A DNA stretch of 64,000 nucleotides from Corynebacterium sp. sy039 (GTDB taxonomy: Bacteria > Actinomycetota > Actinomycetes > Mycobacteriales > Mycobacteriaceae): positions 186,001 through 250,000 of the forward strand of contig NZ_CP042325.1 in the NCBI RefSeq assembly GCF_007904105.1, written 5' to 3'. A program made the position numbers and the translations under genes. Shown in pieces: positions 57,560-64,000 of this stretch. How positions within the stretch are numbered: the first letter of the stretch is position 1; each line of letters opens with the position of its first letter. Under the pieces are notes generated by a model. It had not been told where the DNA came from, ran no database searches, and saw nothing but the letters and a program-made list of their open reading frames with translations.

Positions 57560-58767
57560 TTGCGCGCAATGTAAAAATATCGGGAAAAGCAATGGTCCTG
57601 GCTGTTGCTCTTTTATTGAGTAGCCTGGTGGATGAGATATTCGCTACTGCTGTGCTGCTAAAAATCTCTGCAATAGATGCCCGAATGTCGGTAACTCTAT
57701 TTCTCGTAGTAACTATCGGCGCTCTCATGGCAGGTCCATTAAGTTCTCGACTCCTTGTTCGCATAGCACATCGTCGTGCAATTATTTTCGCAGTGTTTCT
57801 CTGTGAAGGCAGTGTCATGGCGTTATCAGCTACGCTTTTCGACGCTCCGCATATGCTCATTTTCAGCTCAGGATTAATGGGATTGTTGGGGGCACTCTTG
57901 TGGGCTGTCATTATGGTGATCATCGCGGATTCTTTCGAGGGAAAGCGTTTTGACCAGGTCAATAGTGTGATAACCACAATGAGAAATCTAGGCTTTGTGA
58001 CCGGTCCCGCCTGTACTGGGTTCCTATTTCATGTGGGATTTTCCGCAGTGGTGGCATTGGTGGCTGCTATCGCTTTCCTTAGCGCTGCACTATGTGCAAT
58101 ACGCTGGTCGGATATTTTTCCTGGAGTGACGGCTAATAAAACTGAAACACAACAGCAGAAGAAGCATAATTTTCTTTCCGGTCTTGTGGAACTACTTGGT
58201 GACACACGCCTGAGGAATCGCCTGATAACACCATTGTGCACTGTATTTTTCGGTTCAGTCGTGAATGTGGGAGTAGTGCTTTATGTTCTCAATATGCGTG
58301 ACATGGGGACAATGGTGTTTGGTGCAATTGGTACCGCAATAAGTACCGGACTGGTACTTGGACCACTTGCGCTTGAATTGTGCTCAATTAGACTACGAAC
58401 CCAATCAGGTTTGGCTTTAGGTGCGCTACTGACTGCTTTAGGAATCGGCGGTATCTTTTTGCCCTGGTCGTGGCTCGGATTATGCCTTGGTGGATTATTG
58501 CTAGGCATTGGTAATGGGGTGCAGAATGTGTATTTCAATCGCTTCATGAAAATAACCACTACGGAAGATAACCGTGAAATACGCATTCCGGCATATATTT
58601 TCCTCATTTATTGTTTCTCATTGGCGTCTTATTTCTTCGGGTATGTTTTCGACGCTGAAAATGTGGTGTTCATTATGCACACAGGAAGTATCGTTACTGC
58701 CGTCCTGGCTGTTTTCGCTTTCCTGCTCAAGGATATACAGCCTGCACCAAAACCCACAGTAGCGTAA
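57556..58767 (+). CDS. MFS transporter
   Basis: A 403-residue major facilitator with about 12 hydrophobic helices. The loop between helices 2 and 3 carries RIAHRRAIIF, a weak form of the MFS loop motif. Helix 4-5 loop has ADSFEGKRFDQVNSV. Overlap with the amidotransferase (ATGA) indicates an operon. The substrate is unknown. It is convergent with the phosphoesterase gene, with 15 bases between stops and no visible terminator. Confidence 0.85.
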   Translation: MIARNVKISGKAMVLAVALLLSSLVDEIFATAVLLKISAIDARMSVTLFLVVTIGALMAGPLSSRLLVRIAHRRAIIFAVFLCEGSVMALSATLFDAPHMLIFSSGLMGLLGALLWAVIMVIIADSFEGKRFDQVNSVITTMRNLGFVTGPACTGFLFHVGFSAVVALVAAIAFLSAALCAIRWSDIFPGVTANKTETQQQKKHNFLSGLVELLGDTRLRNRLITPLCTVFFGSVVNVGVVLYVLNMRDMGTMVFGAIGTAISTGLVLGPLALELCSIRLRTQSGLALGALLTALGIGGIFLPWSWLGLCLGGLLLGIGNGVQNVYFNRFMKITTTEDNREIRIPAYIFLIYCFSLASYFFGYVFDAENVVFIMHTGSIVTAVLAVFAFLLKDIQPAPKPTVA

Positions 58768-58782
58768 TCGGCGTGTAATCAG

Positions 58783-59637
58783 CTATTGCGTGGCATCACC
58801 AGGAACGAATCTGCCTACTGTTTCTCCGCCGGGCTGCTGGACGACGCTATGCATAATGGTGTCGGGATAAACATGAACAAAATGCATTCCTTGTCCTGCA
58901 TCTCGTCCACGCGTGCCACGCTTTGGCGTGAGTAAATCCTGGGTATAGCAGGTTCCCATAGAAACAGATACCGGAATATCGGCAAAAGTAGCAAAAGTTG
59001 AATAGTGGACATGACCAGCTAAAATACTGCGAATATCACTACCGTAAATCACTTCTTTCAGCCTATGCTGTCCTCGGAGTTCCACTGACCGAGCTTGTGC
59101 TTGGATACATGGAATTGGTGGGTGATGCATGGCCAAAATAGTGCCTTCTGGTGCTGTGCTACGAAGCTCGGTGGCTAACCACTCTAGTTGCGCGTCGCTA
59201 AGCTCGCCATAGTGCTGACCAGGGACTGAAGTGTCGAGTGCAATAATGCGTAACCCGCCAAGCCAGTGCACACTATCGCAGGGCGCTAGTGGATTGCTGG
59301 GTTGTTCGTCGAGAAGCATATGACGGAAGTTTGTCCGGTCATCATGATTGCCCATAATCCAAATAACGCGCGCGCCCATTCGTTGCGCCACAGGCTCGAC
59401 CAGTGCACGCAGTGAGGCATAAGCATGCTCCTCGCCATGATCAGTCAAATCGCCAGAGAAAATGAGAGCCTCAGGCGCAATGGCATATTCCGCCACACTC
59501 TCCAACAGCTGTGCGAGGTGATCATAATAGCGTGCGACACCATGCAATGTTGTGGTGTGTGGTGCCAGAAAGTGAGTGTCACTGAAATGGACCAGGAAAT
59601 GTTCTGGCGCTGGGTGTTCTGCAGAGGTAAAAGACAT
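58783..59637 (-). CDS. Calcineurin-like metallophosphoesterase (Icc/GpdQ type)
   Basis: A 284-residue two-metal phosphodiesterase. All five metal-binding blocks are present: HFSDTHF, FSGDLTDHG, IMGNHDDR, AMHHPP and AGHVHYS. Class III cyclic-nucleotide phosphodiesterases (Icc/CpdA) and glycerophosphodiesterases (GpdQ) share this layout. Its place as last gene of an uptake operon (binding protein, ATPase, permease, LacI) suggests that it cleaves the imported phosphodiester rather than cAMP, but this is inference. AGGA lies just upstream of its ATG. Confidence 0.9.
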   Translation of the reverse strand: MSFTSAEHPAPEHFLVHFSDTHFLAPHTTTLHGVARYYDHLAQLLESVAEYAIAPEALIFSGDLTDHGEEHAYASLRALVEPVAQRMGARVIWIMGNHDDRTNFRHMLLDEQPSNPLAPCDSVHWLGGLRIIALDTSVPGQHYGELSDAQLEWLATELRSTAPEGTILAMHHPPIPCIQAQARSVELRGQHRLKEVIYGSDIRSILAGHVHYSTFATFADIPVSVSMGTCYTQDLLTPKRGTRGRDAGQGMHFVHVYPDTIMHSVVQQPGGETVGRFVPGDATQ

Positions 59638-59645
59638 GAAAATCC

Positions 59646-60686
59646 TTAAGCGTGATTGGTCAGTAGTGGCTGTGCGACGGTATGCCCAGGTATGAGTGTG
59701 CCTGGTAGGGTTTCATTGATGATGGTGGCAGGTGGCGCCTGCGCTGAGATTAGGTTAGTAATGTGTTCGATTACTCTCGTGGCAACTCCTGCAACATCAA
59801 TGCGGTAGGTGGAGATTCCTAACAAGTCAATCCCCGGCATAATACCATCGCAACCGGTTATGGAGAGGTCGTCGGGAATGGCGAAACCGCGTGCCTTGGC
59901 CCAACGGATGACCTCGAGTTGGCGGACATCAGAGGGACACATAATTGCAGTAATGGGTGTGTCATTGCGTGGAGTGTCAAGACATTGTGCCAGGTGATTA
60001 TGCCCATTATCATCGTGATCGGCGTGGATTTGGGTGACCTGAACATTATGTTCCGCTAAGGCGGTTATCATGCTGCTGGCTCGTACCCACTCAGGATAAG
60101 ACGCTGTTGGTGCTGTGCATATCACCGCAACATGACGATGTCCGTGGTGTGCAACATGATGTGCTAGGCGAGTACCAGCATCAACTTCATCATAGGAAAC
60201 TGCGTGTATTTTTCCTGTCGGCTCTGGGCGACCAGCACGAATAATGGGGAGTCGATTATGAAACGGCACCAATTTCTCACTGGGAACACTACCTGTGGCA
60301 ACAATAAGACCAGCGACTTGCATACCTAATAAATGATTCAGACTAGCAATATGCTGCTGCTCATGGCGATCAATAGAAATAGTCATCGAAACCACATTGA
60401 TCCCTGCAGCTTGAGCTTGTCGCTGTAGTTCGGTAAAAAGCAGCCCATAGGCAGGATTGGCAGCATCGCGCAGGAGCAAACCGACGGTACGAGATTGATG
60501 AGAGGCTAATTCACTAGCAATAACATTAGGAACATAACCCAGGCGCTCGGCAACTTCCAGCACTTTCCGACGATTTTCTGCAGACACTTTTTTCTGTCCC
60601 AAAAACACACGCGAAACCGAAGAACGAGATACCCCTGCCTCACGAGCAACATCAGCCATAGTAATGCGATTATGTGGTGGAATCAT
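59646..60686 (-). CDS. LacI-family transcriptional regulator
   Basis: A 346-residue repressor. The N-terminal helix-turn-helix is TMADVAREAGVSRSSVSRVF with the hinge NVIASELASHQSRTVGLLL; the remainder is the periplasmic-binding-protein-like ligand domain (TAIMCPSDVRQLEVIRWAKA, ISTYRIDVAGVA). It overlaps the permease by four bases (ATGA) and is eight bases from the phosphoesterase, so it is inside the operon it likely controls. The ligand is unknown. Confidence 0.93.
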   Translation of the reverse strand: MIPPHNRITMADVAREAGVSRSSVSRVFLGQKKVSAENRRKVLEVAERLGYVPNVIASELASHQSRTVGLLLRDAANPAYGLLFTELQRQAQAAGINVVSMTISIDRHEQQHIASLNHLLGMQVAGLIVATGSVPSEKLVPFHNRLPIIRAGRPEPTGKIHAVSYDEVDAGTRLAHHVAHHGHRHVAVICTAPTASYPEWVRASSMITALAEHNVQVTQIHADHDDNGHNHLAQCLDTPRNDTPITAIMCPSDVRQLEVIRWAKARGFAIPDDLSITGCDGIMPGIDLLGISTYRIDVAGVATRVIEHITNLISAQAPPATIINETLPGTLIPGHTVAQPLLTNHA

Positions 60687-62374
60687 CGTGTGTACCTTTC
60701 CGAATGTGCACGTCCATACACTACATACATGGTGACAGTAGAAATGATCATGAGCAAGACCGAGTAAACAAGAGTATTGGCATGAGCTTCAGGACCTACG
60801 GCACCAGTGGTATTGGCTTGGATGATAAGCCCTAAGGGCTGATAGCGTGGGTGAGCCAAAAAGACTGCCATATCGTAATCATCAAGCAAACTCGTGATAT
60901 TTAATGCGGTAACAGCTGCAGTCGCCGGAAAGATTGCGGGCAATGTAATACGTCGGAATATATACAACGGATTCGCGCCCAGCAGAGTGGCAGCTTCTTC
61001 GCATGAGGAATTGAGCGAGCTGAATGCCGCCTTGAGCAGGCGTAGCGTGAATGGGATTTTCACGATTACATAGGCAATGAGCAATATGATTGGGGTTCCA
61101 GTAAGCACCATGCCACCTAATTGTGCAGTGGGGTGATCGTAACTCATAATCAAACCTAATGCGAGCATTGTCGCTGGTAATAGCCAAGGGATATGTAGTG
61201 CATACTCCAGTATTTTTGCAAGTGCGGTGTGATATTTGCTCACTATATGCGCAACAAAAAGCATGAGCACGGTAGCGATGAGGGCAGCCAATACACCATA
61301 GCCAACACTGACGACGAAAGGCCGTAGCGCATTGTCGTGAGTAAAGACGCGTATGTAATTCTCTAAGCTCAGGGCGCTGAAATTGAGTTTCCCGTCGGCA
61401 ATGGCTGCTGGTGACATAAAGGAGAATATGACGATTAGCGCAATGGGAAGGATGTAGAGGAGCCACAGGAAGTAAGCGAGTAGATGAATTAAATTGTTTG
61501 CAATGGGATTGTCGATTTTCTGTTTTTGTAGTCGCATGGATACCTTAGAAACAGAGAAATACATTCCCGACTTTTCCAGGTGATTAAACACAACCAGGAG
61601 CCCAATGGTGATCAGTCCGAGACTCAATGCTAAAAGTGCAGCCAGTTGTCTAGAGGATTGACTCATGGAAAACGCGAGAACCAGGGGCGTTATCGTCTGA
61701 AATTCGCGTCCACCCAGGATTTGTGGCGCGGACAGTGCTCCAAGACCGGTGAGGAAAGTAAGGATAGTGACCGCAAAAAGGGTGGGGGCGAGCGTCGGTA
61801 AGACAATGCGACGCAGAATGAGCAAATGCGACGCTCCCATATTCCGAGCCGCCTCAATGGTTTGATTATCTATTTTTCTTAATGCTGCCGAGACAAAGAG
61901 GAGGTGATTGGTGGTAGTGGCGAGTGTCATCGTAAAAGCGACAGCCCAGAATCCTTGGAACCAATGCGGGTCTAGTCCCGGAATAAAACTGGATAAGAGT
62001 TGTGTGGCAATGCCCTTGGCGCCATAAATGAACTTGTATCCAGCAGCGAGCACTACACCGCCATAGATGAATGTCGTGGCGAAACCTAGCCATAATAATT
62101 GTGCACCATAGATACGAAAATACCTGGTGACAAGCACAATGAAAATACCTACGAGATTGTTGCTGACTGAAAGGAAGAGCGCAAGCAACACACTATTTAT
62201 CAAGGATCTAGTAGCGCGTTGTGATTTTATGAGCTTTTCCACCGCGTCGAAAGAAAAATGCCCATCGGGGAAGAATATGGAAAACAGCAGATTAGCTTGC
62301 GGCCAGATAAGGAAAGTGAGAATTGCCCATGCCAAGACAAGGGCAATGAGGCACAGACTGAGTTTTTTCTTCAT
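60683..62374 (-). CDS. ABC transporter permease, two fused domains
   Basis: A 563-residue permease made of two tandem binding-protein-dependent permease domains, as in iron(III) (FbpB), thiamine (ThiP) and 2-aminoethylphosphonate transporters. Each half has its EAA loop for the ATPase: EAARNMGASHLLILRRIVLP near residue 176 and EAATLLGANPLYIFRRITLP near residue 460. About 12 helices. It directly abuts the ATPase stop. Confidence 0.92.
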   Translation of the reverse strand: MKKKLSLCLIALVLAWAILTFLIWPQANLLFSIFFPDGHFSFDAVEKLIKSQRATRSLINSVLLALFLSVSNNLVGIFIVLVTRYFRIYGAQLLWLGFATTFIYGGVVLAAGYKFIYGAKGIATQLLSSFIPGLDPHWFQGFWAVAFTMTLATTTNHLLFVSAALRKIDNQTIEAARNMGASHLLILRRIVLPTLAPTLFAVTILTFLTGLGALSAPQILGGREFQTITPLVLAFSMSQSSRQLAALLALSLGLITIGLLVVFNHLEKSGMYFSVSKVSMRLQKQKIDNPIANNLIHLLAYFLWLLYILPIALIVIFSFMSPAAIADGKLNFSALSLENYIRVFTHDNALRPFVVSVGYGVLAALIATVLMLFVAHIVSKYHTALAKILEYALHIPWLLPATMLALGLIMSYDHPTAQLGGMVLTGTPIILLIAYVIVKIPFTLRLLKAAFSSLNSSCEEAATLLGANPLYIFRRITLPAIFPATAAVTALNITSLLDDYDMAVFLAHPRYQPLGLIIQANTTGAVGPEAHANTLVYSVLLMIISTVTMYVVYGRAHSERYTR

Positions 62375-63424
62375 CTATGCCACCTCAGTATCTGTTTCCG
62401 CACTGGCGACGGAGTCAAATTGCAAAACATCAGCCGGATTGATGAACACCGTACATTCCTGACCAACCTGAGGGTAACTCTGCTGGTCATTAGCATAAAT
62501 AACGCTGAGCTGGCATTGCGGATCCTCGTGCATACTAACAATGGCGGTAGAGGTTATCCCTTGATAGTGCTGTGCGACGACCCTCCCGCGCAAGGGGAGC
62601 GCGTGGTGGAAGGGAACAAATGCGATTTTCTCCCCTCTAATATAGCTGCTTGCTTGGGGGCGAAGTGCTGCTCCTTGGTTATTGAGGGCAGTCAGTATGA
62701 CCTCTGTTAGGGCAGAAGACGCGCCAACAAAATTGCACACAAACTCGGTGGCTGAGCGTTCATAGATTTCTGTAGGGGTTCCGATCTGTTCTATTTTCCC
62801 ATGATTAAACACCGCGATACGATCGGACATACTGAGTGCTTCTTCTTGGTCATGCGTGACATAAATAGTGGTAATGCCAAATTCGGCTTGTAGCTTTTTA
62901 AGTTCTAAGCGCAATTGTTGCCGTAGCGCTGCGTCGAGATTAGACAAAGGCTCGTCGAGGAGAAGAATCTTTGGGCGCATAACAAGGGCACGCGCAATAG
63001 CCACTCGTTGCTGCTGACCGCCGGATAGTTCATCGAGATTTTTATCGAGCTCTGTACTGTGCAGTTTCACTTTCTCCGCAATTTCATGTACCCGTTGCGC
63101 TATTTCCTTGCGTGGCAGTGAGGCAACTTTTAACCCGAAAGCAATGTTTTCCCGCACACTCATCGACGGAAAGAGTGCATAATTCTGGAAAACCATACCT
63201 ATATTGCGCTTATTAGGCGCCAGATGCGTAACATCTGTGCCGTCGACGAGTATTTTTCCAGAACGTGGTTCCACAAAACCTGCCAAAGTACGTAGTGTGG
63301 TCGATTTACCGCACCCCGATGGACCGAGGAACGTGAAAAATTCACCCTCATTAATGTGTAGGTTGAGATCTTTCACTGCCGTAAAATCTTGAAAAGCGAC
63401 GTCTATGTTTTGGTAAGTAATCAC
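62375..63424 (-). CDS. ABC transporter ATP-binding protein (PotA/FbpC type)
   Basis: A 349-residue ATPase with Walker A GPSGCGKST, Q-loop VFQNYALFPSMSV, signature LSGGQQQRVAIARAL, Walker B ILLLDEPLSNLDA and switch His in IYVTHDQEEA. The C-terminal 115 residues are a TOBE-type regulatory domain. The start is GTG 63424, with GGAAAG nine bases upstream. It is 72 bases after the binding-protein gene; that gap holds a small imperfect hairpin (GGGCAGC/GCAGCCC). Confidence 0.93.
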   Translation of the reverse strand: MITYQNIDVAFQDFTAVKDLNLHINEGEFFTFLGPSGCGKSTTLRTLAGFVEPRSGKILVDGTDVTHLAPNKRNIGMVFQNYALFPSMSVRENIAFGLKVASLPRKEIAQRVHEIAEKVKLHSTELDKNLDELSGGQQQRVAIARALVMRPKILLLDEPLSNLDAALRQQLRLELKKLQAEFGITTIYVTHDQEEALSMSDRIAVFNHGKIEQIGTPTEIYERSATEFVCNFVGASSALTEVILTALNNQGAALRPQASSYIRGEKIAFVPFHHALPLRGRVVAQHYQGITSTAIVSMHEDPQCQLSVIYANDQQSYPQVGQECTVFINPADVLQFDSVASAETDTEVA

Positions 63425-63496
63425 TGGGGCAATCTTTCCGCTCTGATCTATGCACGTTGATGCTATGCGACGTATGGGGCTGCTGGGTTGCTGCCC

Positions 63497-64000
63497 TTAT
63501 AAGTATTCAAGCTCGATTTTTTCGATCCAGGAGTTTATGTTTTCGCGCACAAAATCCCAATCAATATCTTGTTGGGTTAATTCATTGTGAAAATTAACAA
63601 TGGCTGGGTCAGCTTGCGCAATAGCATCTTTATTGGCGGGCATAGAGTTGAATTGTGCCGACCATGCTATCTGCGTTTGGGCGCTACCAAACCAGTCGAT
63701 AAACTTTTGTGCTTGTTCTGTGCGGTCACTGCCATTGACAATCCCAATTTGTTCAACGGCATAAGGTACTCCTACCTTTGGTTTTACAATTCCAGTTGTG
63801 ATTTTGTACTCTTGCTCAAAAGCTGGAATACCCGAAGACCACATTTGCCCCATATCGACCTCCCCGTCTTTCATTCGGGCGTAGAGGTCAGTATCTGGAA
63901 CAGAAGGGGAGCCATTGGCAAAGAATGATTCAATCTGCTTCCATCCTTTGTCTGATACCCCAAGCTCACCACTATCATCTCTAAAACGTGACAGGATTCC
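63497..64000 (-). CDS. ABC transporter substrate-binding protein, C-terminal part
   Basis: The frame is open to the right edge, so the start lies outside. The visible 167 residues are the C-terminal half of a class II extracellular binding protein of the iron/phosphonate type (MGQMWSSGIPAFEQEYKITT; GIVNGSDRTEQAQKFIDWFG; SMPANKDAIAQADP). It is the first visible gene of the operon. The signal peptide cannot be checked. Confidence 0.88.
   Translation of the reverse strand, partial: GILSRFRDDSGELGVSDKGWKQIESFFANGSPSVPDTDLYARMKDGEVDMGQMWSSGIPAFEQEYKITTGIVKPKVGVPYAVEQIGIVNGSDRTEQAQKFIDWFGSAQTQIAWSAQFNSMPANKDAIAQADPAIVNFHNELTQQDIDWDFVRENINSWIEKIELEYL

Overview
The window looks like a chromosomal segment of a Corynebacterium, probably a moderate-GC member related to the C. 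diphtheriae group. The evidence is the order fprA / pta-ackA / pknG-glnH-glnX, a stand-alone groEL with a CIRCE operator, a complete Mrp antiporter operon, and a Cas9 that resembles the C. diphtheriae type II-C enzyme. Species is not determined here.

1-38,560 is mostly housekeeping. It holds the 3' end of a purT-like gene, a ferredoxin/adrenodoxin-type reductase, the acetate pathway (pta-ackA), the PknG 2-oxoglutarate/glutamate signalling operon, and a Nudix hydrolase. Next come a Na/Pi-type transporter, cardiolipin synthase, exonuclease III, a GNAT acetyltransferase, peptide deformylase, a DUF3263/LytR_C pair and a YbdK-like ligase. These are followed by the mrpA(B)CDEFG antiporter operon, an acyltransferase-like membrane protein, an M20 peptidase, groEL, ppk2, a mannitol operon (mtlA-mtlD), a MarR-linked Pls/PosA-type nonribosomal peptide synthetase, a rhodanese and an aromatic/histidinol-phosphate aminotransferase.

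38,567-45,110 is an accessory stretch between tRNA-Ser(GCT) and tRNA-Arg(ACG). It holds a fully delimited IS1595-like element (25-bp inverted repeats, 9-bp target duplication, frameshifted transposase), a divergent TetR / ABC-F pair, a broken NatB-like permease and an aldo-keto reductase. Two related copies of an unusual repeat bracket the IS and the TetR/ABC-F pair.

45,110-55,150 is a second accessory block downstream of tRNA-Arg. On the minus strand lies a run of very small genes. Three short two-helix membrane proteins each follow a strong hairpin whose loop carries a related CCAA motif, and they surround a small helix-turn-helix protein. Next is a complete type II-C CRISPR-Cas locus. It has 18 repeats and 17 spacers at 47,207-48,331 (plus-sense crRNAs), cas2, cas1 and cas9 on the minus strand, and a tracrRNA (about 53,095-52,981) that I located from its anti-repeat, promoter and terminator. 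Each repeat carries an extended -10 promoter predicted to start crRNAs inside the spacer with a 24-nt guide. The degenerate repeat lies at the end away from cas2. A decayed GIY-YIG/DUF2075 gene follows the Cas locus.

55,135-64,000 returns to ordinary metabolism. It has a Na+/alanine symporter diverging from a glutamine amidotransferase-MFS pair, then a minus-strand operon (binding protein, ATPase, fused permease, LacI regulator, metallophosphoesterase). That operon suggests uptake of an organophosphate or phosphodiester compound; its binding-protein gene runs off the window.
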